Shown here in pieces: positions 44,968 through 53,772 of a stretch of DNA of 64,000 bases; within the stretch, counting starts at the first letter, position 1, and each line of letters begins with the position of its first letter. This DNA comes from Pontibacillus salicampi. GTDB taxonomy: Bacteria; Bacillota; Bacilli; Bacillales; BH030062. The DNA lies in the NCBI RefSeq assembly GCF_042434395.1, contig NZ_JBHLTP010000003.1, positions 186,001 through 250,000 on the forward strand, in the 5' to 3' direction. The notes below the pieces were generated by a model. It made no database searches. It saw only the letters and a list, made by a program, of their open reading frames with translations, and had not been told where the DNA came from. Both the position numbers and the translations under genes were made by a program.

Positions 44968-45690
44968 ATGGCTGGTCATTCTAAGTGGGCCAATATTAAG
45001 CATCGTAAGGGTGCGCAGGATAAAAAACGCGGGAAAATCTTTATGAAGCTAGCGAAGGATTTGTATGTCGCAGCGAAAGAAGGCGGCGGAGATCCAGAAA
45101 CAAACCCAGCTCTCCGTCAAGCAATTGATAAAGCCAAAGCAAATAATGTACCTAACGAAAATATTGATCGTGCGATAAATAAAGCAACCGGAAATTTGGA
45201 TGGAGCGAATTATGAAGAGGCCATGTATGAAGGGTACGGCCCTAATGGCGTTGCGGTAATGGTAGAGGTGTTAACCGATAATCGCAACCGTACTGCTTCT
45301 GAAGTTCGTCACGCATTTAGTAAGAATGGGGGAAACCTTGGAGAAAATGGCTGTGTCTCCTTCATGTTTGATCGAAAGGGATATATCGCCATTAGCAGTG
45401 AAGAAAATGATGTGGACGAAGAAGAGCTGATGCTTGAGGTTATTGAAGCCGGAGCGGACGAGATGGAAACAGAAGAAGGAGCTTTCGGAATTTATACAAC
45501 TCCCGAAGCTTTTCAAGACGTTCGTTCTTCCTTAGAAGAGCAAGGCTATTCCTTAGAAGAGGCTGAAGTTACTTTCTTCCCTCAAACTTATGCTCATCTA
45601 GAGGGCGATGATAAAGAGAAGATGGAAAAACTTGTGGATATGCTTGAGGATTTGGAAGACGTTCAAGAAGTATATCATAATCATAAATAA
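44968..45690 (+). CDS. yebC: YebC/PmpR-family transcription or translation factor
   Basis: A 240-residue protein. The N-terminus MAGHSKWANIKHRKGAQDKKR is diagnostic. Proteins of this family act as DNA-binding regulators or as ribosome factors at polyproline stalls. The ATG at 44968 has GAGAGGAG eight bases upstream; the open frame upstream is not translated. Confidence 0.96.
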   Translation: MAGHSKWANIKHRKGAQDKKRGKIFMKLAKDLYVAAKEGGGDPETNPALRQAIDKAKANNVPNENIDRAINKATGNLDGANYEEAMYEGYGPNGVAVMVEVLTDNRNRTASEVRHAFSKNGGNLGENGCVSFMFDRKGYIAISSEENDVDEEELMLEVIEAGADEMETEEGAFGIYTTPEAFQDVRSSLEEQGYSLEEAEVTFFPQTYAHLEGDDKEKMEKLVDMLEDLEDVQEVYHNHK

Positions 45691-45708
45691 TACCTTCCTC
45701 ACAGGGAT

Positions 45709-45751
45709 AAAACTTCTAAACTCAGGTCATACTGAGATTAGAAGTTTTTTT
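45709..45751 (+). terminator. Terminator of yebC
   Basis: AAAACTTCTAA pairs with TTAGAAGTTTT with an inner CTCAG/CTGAG stem, ending in seven T. Confidence 0.92.
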
Positions 45752-45783
45752 AGTGACATAACCTGCGTGGGGGTGTGGATGGC

Positions 45784-46329
45784 ATGAAGAGATTATATCC
45801 GATGATGGCAATTTTGTTAGTTGGATTGTTTATTTATAGCGGAGAACAGAAGGCTGAGGGTAGTGAATCTATGAATCAGCCGCCCCGTGATACAGATGGA
45901 GCTAAGTCCTGGGAACAGGACCCTCTAGTGTTGGAAGTGGTGCTGCAGCGTTCTTACATGGATGGAGTGGTGACGGAGGAAAGGATGGAGGAGACCATTT
46001 GGGCAATGGAGGATTTTTGGGCTACGTACGATGGCTGGGAGGTTATTAATCAGTCCGATAATCAGATTATTTTCGGAAAAGAAATGAATGAGTTGTCTCC
46101 AGTTATTAAGAAGAACGGGTATTTTGGTGTGAATGACGAGGGAGAGCTTACCATATTCGATGGAATTCCTGAAAACCAGAAGGCTATTCAATCCTTCTTT
46201 TATATTGATACGGACAAGCTCGAAAGTAGAAAATCAGAAGAGTTACAAAAAGGGATAAAAATTAATTCGAAGGATCAATATTTAAGCTTGATTAAGGAGT
46301 ACGAGCAGTACTCCATCTCGAATCAATGA
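45784..46329 (+). CDS. bofC: Intercompartmental signalling protein BofC
   Basis: A 181-residue forespore protein that modulates SpoIVB-dependent activation of pro-sigma-K. An N-terminal signal/anchor (about 5-20) is followed by two small domains (LEVVLQRSYMDGVVTEERMEE; GYFGVNDEGELTIFDGIPE). The ATG at 45784 has GGGGGTG eight bases upstream; an in-frame GTG at 45775 overlaps that SD. No clear sigma-G promoter was seen. Confidence 0.92.
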   Translation: MKRLYPMMAILLVGLFIYSGEQKAEGSESMNQPPRDTDGAKSWEQDPLVLEVVLQRSYMDGVVTEERMEETIWAMEDFWATYDGWEVINQSDNQIIFGKEMNELSPVIKKNGYFGVNDEGELTIFDGIPENQKAIQSFFYIDTDKLESRKSEELQKGIKINSKDQYLSLIKEYEQYSISNQ

Positions 46330-46350
46330 AAGTCCTAAAATGATACGGAG

Positions 46351-46380
46351 AAGGGAGTACCCATGTGGTGCTCCCTTTGC
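46351..46380 (+). terminator. Hairpin after bofC
   Basis: AAGGGAGTACC (46351-46361) pairs with GGTGCTCCCTT (46367-46377, one G-U pair). The T-run is minimal. Confidence 0.5.
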
Positions 46381-46406
46381 TATTATAATCAGAATGGATC
46401 ATAAAG

Positions 46407-46435
46407 AAACCGTCCGGGCTTTCCTGGACGGTTTT
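46407..46435 (+). terminator. Terminator downstream of bofC
   Basis: AAACCGTCC (46407-46415) pairs with GGACGGTTT (46426-46434) and then TTAT. Confidence 0.75.
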
Positions 46436-46508
46436 ATAGGCTTTACGGTATTAATGGAATCATAGTATTCTCTTCTTTGCTGCGCCTTATCATATGTATA
46501 AGGGAGGG

Positions 46509-46598
46509 CTATCGAGAGCTCTTAGGTTGTCTAGTAACTTTCTCTGCATTCACACCTAAAGATTTTAGATATTGAATAATGCGATCAATAGTTTTCAT
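46509..46598 (-). CDS. 29-residue peptide gene divergent from ruvA
   Basis: An open frame of 29 codons plus stop, beginning MKTIDRIIQYLKSLGVNAEK and ending basic (QPKSSR). It has SD GAGGTG seven bases before the ATG and a strong promoter (TTGACT-17-TATCAT) in the right place, so it is more than a chance frame. The first 14 residues could form an amphipathic helix. It is not recognised. It faces away from ruvA and towards bofC, with the bofC terminator beyond its stop. Confidence 0.6.
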   Translation of the reverse strand: MKTIDRIIQYLKSLGVNAEKVTRQPKSSR

Positions 46599-46639
46599 TC
46601 TAGAACACCTCATAACTGTTTGAGACATTTCTACCTTCT

Positions 46640-46668
46640 ATGATAAGTTTTAATGACCAGTCAGTCAA
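46640..46668 (-). promoter_or_regulatory. sigma-A promoter of the 29-residue peptide gene
   Basis: On the minus strand TTGACT (46668-46663), 17-bp spacer, TATCAT (46645-46640). Transcription would start near 46633, giving a 35-base leader. Confidence 0.65.
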
Positions 46669-46711
46669 CAAATATTTTCGAAAAATTTCTTTTGTTTCGA
46701 AATTAAGCGTA

Positions 46712-46725
46712 CGAACGTATGTCCG
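46712..46725. promoter_or_regulatory. LexA (SOS) box upstream of ruvA
   Basis: CGAACGTATGTCCG differs at one position from the Gram-positive LexA consensus CGAAC-N4-GTTCG. It lies 10 bp upstream of the predicted ruvA -35. ruvAB belongs to the SOS regulon in B. subtilis. Confidence 0.6.
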
Positions 46726-46735
46726 ATGTTCTACG

Positions 46736-46764
46736 TCGAGTAAACCTCTCTTTTGTGTTAAAAT
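46736..46764 (+). promoter_or_regulatory. Promoter of ruvA-ruvB
   Basis: Extended -10: TG (46756-46757) and TAAAAT (46759-46764). The -35 (TCGAGT, 17-bp spacing) is poor. Confidence 0.5.
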
Positions 46765-46800
46765 AAGAAAAGGTAAAGTGAGAGAGAAGGAGTTAATGAG

Positions 46801-47415
46801 ATGATCGCATATATTCATGGCATGATTACTTCTGTAGATGCAGAGAGTATCATTGTCGAAACACATGGCGTAGGATATCATATTGCATGCCCTAACCCAT
46901 ATGCTTTCCAAAGTCAATTGAACAAAACATTACGTATATATACATATCACTACGTTCGGGAAGATAATGAGATGCTGTACGGTTTTAAATCGTCGGAACA
47001 AAAGTCATTGTTTTCAAAGCTATTAAACGTCTCTGGAATAGGTCCAAAGGGAGCATTAGCTATTTTAGCCGCCACTTCAGTAGGAGAATTTGTATCGGCT
47101 GTGGAACGGGAGGATGACGCTTTCTTAACGAAATTTCCTGGGGTAGGGAAGAAGACAGCTCGACAAATGATTTTAGATTTGAAAGGGAAGCTGTTGGAAT
47201 GGCTGCCAGTTGAACAGGAAGAGGAAACGTTATTCTACGAAGGAAAAACAAATGACGAAAGTAATAAACAAGTGGATGAAGCGTTGGAAGCGCTGAAAGC
47301 ACTAGGCTATTCTGATAAGGAATTAAAGAAAATAAAACCTTCCTTAAGCCAGAAGCAGAATGCTTCCATTGATGAGCTTGTTCGGGCTGGTCTTGCATTG
47401 ATGATGCAAAAGTAA
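46801..47415 (+). CDS. ruvA: Holliday junction branch migration protein RuvA
   Basis: A 204-residue tetrameric junction-binding protein. An N-terminal OB fold (MIAYIHGMITSVDAESIIVE), two helix-hairpin-helix motifs (LNVSGIGPKGALAIL and FPGVGKKTARQMILDLKGK) and a C-terminal RuvB-binding domain are present. SD AAGGAG. It is 15 bp from ruvB. Confidence 0.97.
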   Translation: MIAYIHGMITSVDAESIIVETHGVGYHIACPNPYAFQSQLNKTLRIYTYHYVREDNEMLYGFKSSEQKSLFSKLLNVSGIGPKGALAILAATSVGEFVSAVEREDDAFLTKFPGVGKKTARQMILDLKGKLLEWLPVEQEEETLFYEGKTNDESNKQVDEALEALKALGYSDKELKKIKPSLSQKQNASIDELVRAGLALMMQK

Positions 47416-47430
47416 GAAAGGAGGTACAAT

Positions 47431-48432
47431 ATGGAGGATCGTATGGTTAGTGGGGATCTCCAGGCGGATGATGAATCTGTGGAATTAAGCCTACGTCCTA
47501 AACGATTACAACAATATATCGGACAAACGAAAACGAAGGAAAATTTAAAAATCTTCATTGAAGCAGCAAGGATGCGCGATGAGCCATTGGATCATGTATT
47601 ATTATATGGCCCACCTGGCCTTGGTAAAACGACACTTGCTTCTATTATATCTAATGAAATGGGAGGTCAGTTTCGTACAACTGCCGGCCCTGCGATTGAG
47701 AGAGCTGGTGATTTGGCAGCTATTCTTTCCTCATTGGAGCCAGGAGACGTTCTCTTTATTGATGAAATACATCGTTTGCCCCGTTCCGTAGAAGAGGTGC
47801 TTTATCCTGCGATGGAGGATTTTTGTTTAGATATCGTAATTGGTCAAGGGTCCGAAGCGCGTTCTATACGATTGGATTTGCCCCCATTCACGTTGGTAGG
47901 TGCTACGACAAGGGCGGGGTTATTATCTGCTCCGCTTCGAGATCGTTTTGGGGTGTTAAGTCGTCTTGATTACTATGACAAAGAAGATCTATGTGCCATT
48001 GTAGAACGGACGGCAGAAATATTTCATGTGAGAATCGGTAGGGATGCAGCATTAGAAATTGCCAGAAGAGCTAGAGGAACTCCTCGTATTGCTAACCGCT
48101 TATTGAAGCGTGTGCGGGATATTGCACAGGTGAAAGGGGAAGAGGTTATTTCCCTTGAAACGACTCAACTCGCCTTAGGAATGCTGCAGGTCGATCAGGA
48201 AGGTCTTGACCATATTGACCATAAGCTGTTATTAGGCATTATGGATCATTTCAAAGGTGGTCCAGTGGGCCTTGATACGATTGCTGCCACTGTTGGAGAG
48301 GAGTCCCAAACCATTGAGGATGTTTATGAACCATTTCTTTTGCAGATGGGGTTTATACAACGTACCCCCAGGGGAAGACTGGTTACCAATAAAGCCTATG
48401 CGCATTTCAATAGGGAGGTTCCGGGAGAATGA
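47431..48432 (+). CDS. ruvB: Holliday junction helicase RuvB
   Basis: A 333-residue AAA+ motor. Walker A GPPGLGKTTLA (about 60-70), Walker B LFIDEIHRL, sensor GATTRAGLLSAPLRDRFG and a C-terminal winged helix. SD AAAGGAGG. It overlaps the next gene by 4 bp. Confidence 0.98.
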   Translation: MEDRMVSGDLQADDESVELSLRPKRLQQYIGQTKTKENLKIFIEAARMRDEPLDHVLLYGPPGLGKTTLASIISNEMGGQFRTTAGPAIERAGDLAAILSSLEPGDVLFIDEIHRLPRSVEEVLYPAMEDFCLDIVIGQGSEARSIRLDLPPFTLVGATTRAGLLSAPLRDRFGVLSRLDYYDKEDLCAIVERTAEIFHVRIGRDAALEIARRARGTPRIANRLLKRVRDIAQVKGEEVISLETTQLALGMLQVDQEGLDHIDHKLLLGIMDHFKGGPVGLDTIAATVGEESQTIEDVYEPFLLQMGFIQRTPRGRLVTNKAYAHFNREVPGE

Positions 48433-48629
48433 CAGAATTCTCTAAGGTCTTTATCATTATTGGTATAATATTTATCGTAGTAGGGCTAATATGGACGTTT
48501 ATTGGCAAATTGCCGGGTGATTTTTCGTTTACGAAAGGAAACACAACGTTCTATTTTCCTATCATGACTTCCATTATTGTGAGCGTCGTGCTATCATTAA
48601 TTTTTTATATAATTGGTAAGTTTCGTTGA
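48429..48629 (+). CDS. DUF2905 small membrane protein
   Basis: A 66-residue protein with two membrane helices joined by IGKLPGDFSFTKGNTTFYFP, the hallmark of DUF2905. Its start overlaps the ruvB stop (ATGA). It is found next to ruvB or queA in many bacteria; function unknown. Confidence 0.88.
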   Translation: MTEFSKVFIIIGIIFIVVGLIWTFIGKLPGDFSFTKGNTTFYFPIMTSIIVSVVLSLIFYIIGKFR

Positions 48630-48649
48630 TATAGAACAGGGAGAGAATT

Positions 48650-49675
48650 ATGGATATAAAAGAATTTGATTTTCATTTGCCTGAAGAATTGATTGCTCAA
48701 ACACCACTATTAAATAGAACATCCTCTCGTATGCTAGTGCTCGATAAAGAGACAGGGGAGACAAACCATCAGCATTTTTATGACTTGCCTTCCTATCTGG
48801 AGGCTGGCGATTGTCTCGTGTTAAACAACACTCGCGTATTGCCTGCCAGGTTATTCGGGACAAAAGAGGATACAGGTGCGAAGGTAGAAGTTCTGCTTCT
48901 TCATCAGCAAGAAGGTGATGTGTGGGAAGTACTTGTAAAGCCTGCCAAAAAGGTGAAAGAAGGAACTAGAATTACTTTCGGGGATGGACAATTAGTAGCA
49001 GAATGTACAGAGCTTAAAGAGCATGGCGGACGAATAGTACGCTTTAGGTATGAAGGTATTTTTCTAGAGGTGCTGGAGTCCCTTGGTGAAATGCCACTTC
49101 CTCCATACATTAAAGAGCAGCTGGAGGACCGTGAGCGGTATCAGACTGTATATTCCAAGGAGGAGGGCTCAGCAGCAGCTCCAACTGCAGGTCTGCATTT
49201 TACATCAGAGCTACTGCAAGAGATCCAGGCTATGGGAGTGGAGATTGCTTACATCACCCTTCATGTTGGATTAGGAACGTTCCGCCCGGTCAGTGCAGAA
49301 ACAGTAGAAGAGCATGACATGCATGCAGAATTTTACGAGATGGATCAAGAGACAGCTGAAAAGCTAAAGCAAACACGAGCAAGAGGCGGACGTGTCATTA
49401 CTGTGGGTACAACCTCCACACGAACGCTGGAGACTATTGTTCGTGATCATGGCGATTATACCGAGGCAAGAGGGTGGACGGACATTTTTATCTATCCTCC
49501 GTATGAATTTAAAGCGGTCGATGCTTTAATTACAAACTTCCATCTGCCAAAGTCAACATTGATTATGATGATCAGTGCCTTTGCTGGCAAGCAGCACGTT
49601 ATGGCCGCCTATCAAGAAGCAATTGAACAACAGTATCGATTCTTTAGCTTCGGAGACGCCATGTTTATTAAGTAA
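48650..49675 (+). CDS. queA: S-adenosylmethionine:tRNA ribosyltransferase-isomerase
   Basis: A 341-residue enzyme that forms epoxyqueuosine from preQ1 in tRNA. The N-terminus DIKEFDFHLPEELIAQTPL, AAPTAGLHFT in the middle and TNFHLPKSTLIMM near the end are characteristic. SD GGGAGAG. Followed by tgt. Confidence 0.97.
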   Translation: MDIKEFDFHLPEELIAQTPLLNRTSSRMLVLDKETGETNHQHFYDLPSYLEAGDCLVLNNTRVLPARLFGTKEDTGAKVEVLLLHQQEGDVWEVLVKPAKKVKEGTRITFGDGQLVAECTELKEHGGRIVRFRYEGIFLEVLESLGEMPLPPYIKEQLEDRERYQTVYSKEEGSAAAPTAGLHFTSELLQEIQAMGVEIAYITLHVGLGTFRPVSAETVEEHDMHAEFYEMDQETAEKLKQTRARGGRVITVGTTSTRTLETIVRDHGDYTEARGWTDIFIYPPYEFKAVDALITNFHLPKSTLIMMISAFAGKQHVMAAYQEAIEQQYRFFSFGDAMFIK

Positions 49676-49702
49676 TTCAGCGCAACGAGAAAGGATAGAA
49701 TT

Positions 49703-50839
49703 ATGGCAATACAATACGAACACATTAAAACAGATAAACAGACGGGTGCCAGACTAGGGCGTGTCCACACACCTCATGGCTCCTTTGATACCCCAACCTT
49801 TATGCCGGTTGGTACGCTTGCAACAGTTAAAACGATGGCTCCAGAAGAGCTTAAGGAAATGGGTGCCAACATTATTCTGTCAAACACCTACCACCTCTGG
49901 CTGCGTCCTGGAGAGGATATTATCGAGGAAGCTGGTGGATTGCATAACTTCATGAACTGGGATGGATCAATCCTGACAGATTCGGGTGGGTTTCAAGTTT
50001 TCAGTCTTAGTAAACTGAGGGACATTAAAGAAGAAGGGGTACATTTCCGTAACCATATTAATGGGGAAAAGCTATTTCTTTCACCTGAAAAAGCAATGAA
50101 CATCCAGAATGCACTAGGATCTGATATTATGATGGCGTTTGATGAATGTCCACCATATCCTGCGAGCTTTGATTATATGAAAAAATCTGTAGAGCGCACA
50201 AGCCGCTGGGCTGAACGTTGTCTGGACGCTCACAAGCGCCCTCATGACCAAGGCTTATTTGGCATAGTCCAGGGCGGGGAATACGAAGAGTTACGCCGTC
50301 AGAGTGCCCAAGACCTTGCATCCCTTGATTTTCCCGGGTATGCTATAGGTGGATTGTCTGTTGGCGAGCCGAAAGACGTAATGAACCGCGTGCTAGATTT
50401 TACTACACCACTGCTTCCAGAAGATAAGCCGAGGTATCTTATGGGAGTAGGATCACCAGACTCTTTAATAGATGGCGCCATTCGCGGTGTAGATATGTTT
50501 GACTGTGTATTACCAACAAGAATTGCTCGGAATGGAACGTGTATGACATCTCAGGGAAGGCTCGTCGTGCGTAATGCGAAATTTGCACGGGACTTCCGGC
50601 CAATTGATGAAGCTTGTAATTGTCATACATGCCGCAATTACTCTCGAGCATATATTCGTCATCTTGTTAAAGCAAATGAGACATTCGGCTTCAGACTAAC
50701 AACTTATCATAACCTCTATTTTCTGTTAAACTTAATGGAGCAAGTTAGAGAAGCCATCCGGCAAGATCGCCTCGGGGATTTCCGCGAGGAGTTCTTCGAG
50801 CAATATGGCTTTAATAAACCTAATGCTAAAAACTTTTAA
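49703..50839 (+). CDS. tgt: tRNA-guanine transglycosylase
   Basis: A 378-residue enzyme that inserts preQ1 at the wobble position. Active-site Asp in LTDSGGFQVFSL, the second Asp in FDCVLPTRIARNG, and the zinc site CNCHTC followed by His are intact. SD AAAGGAT. It forms the queuosine pair with queA. Confidence 0.98.
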   Translation: MAIQYEHIKTDKQTGARLGRVHTPHGSFDTPTFMPVGTLATVKTMAPEELKEMGANIILSNTYHLWLRPGEDIIEEAGGLHNFMNWDGSILTDSGGFQVFSLSKLRDIKEEGVHFRNHINGEKLFLSPEKAMNIQNALGSDIMMAFDECPPYPASFDYMKKSVERTSRWAERCLDAHKRPHDQGLFGIVQGGEYEELRRQSAQDLASLDFPGYAIGGLSVGEPKDVMNRVLDFTTPLLPEDKPRYLMGVGSPDSLIDGAIRGVDMFDCVLPTRIARNGTCMTSQGRLVVRNAKFARDFRPIDEACNCHTCRNYSRAYIRHLVKANETFGFRLTTYHNLYFLLNLMEQVREAIRQDRLGDFREEFFEQYGFNKPNAKNF

Positions 50840-50860
50840 TATTGGAAGGATGAATGGAAC

Positions 50861-51127
50861 GTGAGTGGAACTTTAGCTTCAATTATTCCCTTGATTTTAA
50901 TGTTTGTGATTTTCTATTTCTTATTGATTCGCCCACAACAGAAAAAACAAAAGCAAGTACAGCAAATGCAAGCTGACTTGCAAAAAGGCGATAAAGTAAT
51001 TACGATTGGCGGATTACATGGAGATGTACATGCCATCAATGAAGGGTCTATTGTACTTATCGTAGAAGATGGAACGAAATTAACATTCGATCGATCTTCT
51101 GTAAGAGAAGTTGTCAATAAAGACTAA
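50861..51127 (+). CDS. yajC: Preprotein translocase accessory subunit YajC
   Basis: An 88-residue single-helix membrane protein. The helix (about 7-25: IPLILMFVIFYFLLIRPQQKK) ends in RPQQKKQK, then a small domain GDKVITIGGLHG. GTG start with AAGGA ten bases upstream. Confidence 0.95.
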   Translation: MSGTLASIIPLILMFVIFYFLLIRPQQKKQKQVQQMQADLQKGDKVITIGGLHGDVHAINEGSIVLIVEDGTKLTFDRSSVREVVNKD

Positions 51128-51128
51128 T

Positions 51129-51166
51129 AAAAAAAGCGCTATTCCTCGGAATAGTGCTTTTTTTTA
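51129..51166. terminator. Bidirectional terminator yajC / yrzE
   Basis: AAAGCGCTATTC pairs with GAATAGTGCTTT, bordered by A-run and T-run, between convergent genes. Confidence 0.9.
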
Positions 51167-51177
51167 TGGAGAGATTC

Positions 51178-51555
51178 CTATTGAGTACTGCTGCTCATGT
51201 TCACACCAATCATGCCACCAAGCAATGCGATAGCAACATATCCTGAGTGATAGAGCATTTGCGTTAATCCCATTCCTTCTTCATAACCGAGATAACGAAA
51301 TAATAAGACGATGAGGGTAAAGCCTGCGCCTGTCAGCACCCCTAACAGCCAACCTTTTTCTTTCCCCTTCATACCTGATATAAAGCCACCAGCGAATAAG
51401 GTTAGTAATCCAATTACGAGTGTTGTCCACTGCAATGTCGATTCTGTCATTTCAGAGAAGCGGAGGATGATTGCTAGTATAAGGCTTGATACAGTCATTA
51501 GAATAAAAATGGCAATCCACCCGTACATTAGAGCCATCAAGCGGTCCTTTGTCAT
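51178..51555 (-). CDS. yrzE: TIGR04086-family membrane protein YrzE
   Basis: A 125-residue protein with four membrane helices and the family pattern (FAGGFISGMKGKEKGWLLG). The ATG at 51555 has GGGGGA seven bases upstream; an ATG at 51579 has no SD. Function unknown; the position after yajC is conserved. Confidence 0.88.
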   Translation of the reverse strand: MTKDRLMALMYGWIAIFILMTVSSLILAIILRFSEMTESTLQWTTLVIGLLTLFAGGFISGMKGKEKGWLLGVLTGAGFTLIVLLFRYLGYEEGMGLTQMLYHSGYVAIALLGGMIGVNMSSSTQ

Positions 51556-51679
51556 TGTGATTTCCCCCTGTTTGTCCATTTTCTACTAACATATGCACAA
51601 GAAGTTGAAATAGAATAAAATATTTCGCCTACTCCCCTGAATACATTAGTATAAATGGACAAGAAGAGGGGAACTGCAA

Positions 51680-52981
51680 ATGGAGACAACCCTGGCTATC
51701 GCGGTCTTTCTAGTTAGCTATATATTTATAATGACAGAAAAAATAAATCGTGCCCTGGTCGCTTTGGCGGGTGGTTTTTTAATGCTATTGAGCGGGATAT
51801 ACAAATGGGAAGATGCTTATACAGATTTCATTGATTGGGGGACGATTACCCTTTTATTTTCCATGATGGTGCTAATTTCTATTACGAAAAAAACAGGTTT
51901 GTTTGAATACATTGCTATTCTAATGGCTCAGAAAGTGCAAGGATTCCCTGTTCCATTGTTGGTCGTAACAGCAGTGTTAACGGCGCTTGGGTCGGCATTG
52001 CTTGATAACGTAACTACTGTGCTTTTGTTTGTACCTATTCTGCTTACGCTGACGAACTTGTTACAATTACCGGTATTTCCGTATATGCTTACAGTTATTT
52101 TAAGCGCTAATATTGGTGGTACGGCAACGTTGATAGGCGATCCTCCCAATATTATGATTGGTCAGGCTGTAGAACACCTTACTTTCCTCTCGTTTGTCGT
52201 TCATCTAGGACCAGTAGTCCTAGTTATATTTGTTACAACGGTCTGCTGCTTAGCATTGATGTTTCGGAGGAAGTTACATACGAAGGAAGAATATAGGATG
52301 AAATTAATGGATATGAATGCAGAAAGCTATCTCATTAGGACTCCTATGCTGTATCAATCCATAGTAGTCCTTTCCCTTACGGTGAGCGGATTTTCACTCC
52401 ACGCCTTTGTTCATGTGGAGTTGACTACCGTAGCGGTTTGTGGTGCATTGCTATTGCTTTTGTTGACACAAAAGGAAGCGGAAGCAGAGGAAATTTTTAA
52501 GCAAGTAGAGTGGATTACGCTGTTCTTTTTTATCGGGCTGTTTATGCTAGTTGGCGGGTTGGAACAAGTTGGTGTGATTGATGAGCTAGCAAGGGGGATT
52601 ATGTGGATTACGGAAGGGGATTTACCATCAACGGCTCTGCTTCTATTATGGATTTCGGGTATTTTCTCTGGCATAGTGGATAATATCCCTTTTGTTGCTG
52701 CTATGATTCCTGTTATTCAGGAATTTCAGTCTTACGGCATTACTAATTTAGATCCATTGTGGTGGTCACTTGCGCTTGGGGCTTGTCTAGGCGGGAACGG
52801 TACATTAATCGGTGCATCTGCAAACGTAGTAGTTGCTGGCTTAGCATCAAGTGCTAAGCATCCAATAGGCTTTGTCAAGTTTTTGTTATATGGATTTCCT
52901 GTGGTTATCTTTTCTTTACTTGTTTCCACAATTTATGTGTACATCCGGTACTTACTTCCGTTTCTACACAACTCTCTTTAG
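51680..52981 (+). CDS. ArsB/NhaD-type (ion transporter superfamily) permease
   Basis: A 433-residue membrane protein with about 11 helices in two inverted repeats. Signatures are ALLDNVTTVLLFVPI with GGTATLIGDPPN in the first half, and GIVDNIPFVAAMIPV with GGNGTLIGASANVV in the second. These pairs are typical of ArsB/NhaD/CitM carriers; Na+/H+ exchange or anion export are both possible. No arsenic genes are nearby. SD GAGGGGA. It is an insertion relative to the B. subtilis yrzE-yrbG order. Confidence 0.9.
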   Translation: METTLAIAVFLVSYIFIMTEKINRALVALAGGFLMLLSGIYKWEDAYTDFIDWGTITLLFSMMVLISITKKTGLFEYIAILMAQKVQGFPVPLLVVTAVLTALGSALLDNVTTVLLFVPILLTLTNLLQLPVFPYMLTVILSANIGGTATLIGDPPNIMIGQAVEHLTFLSFVVHLGPVVLVIFVTTVCCLALMFRRKLHTKEEYRMKLMDMNAESYLIRTPMLYQSIVVLSLTVSGFSLHAFVHVELTTVAVCGALLLLLLTQKEAEAEEIFKQVEWITLFFFIGLFMLVGGLEQVGVIDELARGIMWITEGDLPSTALLLLWISGIFSGIVDNIPFVAAMIPVIQEFQSYGITNLDPLWWSLALGACLGGNGTLIGASANVVVAGLASSAKHPIGFVKFLLYGFPVVIFSLLVSTIYVYIRYLLPFLHNSL

Positions 52982-53043
52982 GCATAACTCTATTCGTTTA
53001 GTTCACACTAAGAACATATTGTGTACAGAGAGTGGGAACGAAC

Positions 53044-53703
53044 GTGGATGCAAACGAAATTTTCATTATTATAGCGAGAACCTTTGGAACCTATTTTGTT
53101 ATTTTAATTATCTTTCGGTTCATGGGAAAGCGGGAAATTGGGGAATTAAGTGTATTAGATCTAGTTGTATTCATTATGCTGGCGGAAATAGGAGTATTCT
53201 CCATTGAAGAACCAAAGGACGAATTTATACATGCTGTTATCCCTATGGTCGTTTTATTGTTCATTCAACGAGGAACTGCCTGGGTTTCCTTGAAAAATCA
53301 GCGATTTAGAGATCTGGTCGATGGAAAACCTTCTGTTATCATTCGTAAAGGAAAAATAGACGAAAATGAAATGAGAAGGCAGCGGTACAATTTCGATGAT
53401 TTGATGATGCAGCTGCGGGAGAATGGAACTAGAAATGTTGGAGATGTGGATTATGCTGTGTTAGAACCTTCTGGGAAGCTTTCCATATTTGAGAAGGATC
53501 CGCAAATGCCGCATGAAGGGTTTGTCCTTCCCCTTATTGTTGATGGAGAAATCCTCCACGATAATCTGAAGCAAAACCATAAAAATGAGGATTGGCTTAG
53601 GGAGCGGCTGAAAGAAAAAGGGTATGAGGAGATTCGGGATATTTCTTTCCTAACAATTGATCAGCAGAATAAATGGTATATTGACAAAAATAACGAACAA
53701 TAA
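53044..53703 (+). CDS. yrbG: DUF421/YetF-family membrane protein YrbG
   Basis: A 219-residue protein: three membrane helices (about 5-85, including FRFMGKREIGELSVLDLVVFI) and a cytosolic DUF421 domain (KPSVIIRKGKIDENEMRRQR). GTG at 53044 is chosen for its distance from GAGTGGGA; another GTG lies at 53032. Function unknown. Confidence 0.88.
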   Translation: MDANEIFIIIARTFGTYFVILIIFRFMGKREIGELSVLDLVVFIMLAEIGVFSIEEPKDEFIHAVIPMVVLLFIQRGTAWVSLKNQRFRDLVDGKPSVIIRKGKIDENEMRRQRYNFDDLMMQLRENGTRNVGDVDYAVLEPSGKLSIFEKDPQMPHEGFVLPLIVDGEILHDNLKQNHKNEDWLRERLKEKGYEEIRDISFLTIDQQNKWYIDKNNEQ

Positions 53704-53772
53704 AGGAGTATACCTTTTAAGTAGAGAACCTATCATAAAATAGGAAAGTTTAGATTATGGGGGATAGCATAC

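Noticed and set aside
46600..46917. Minus-strand frame of 105 codons
   Set aside because: It runs through the ruvA start and the divergent promoters and has no SD.
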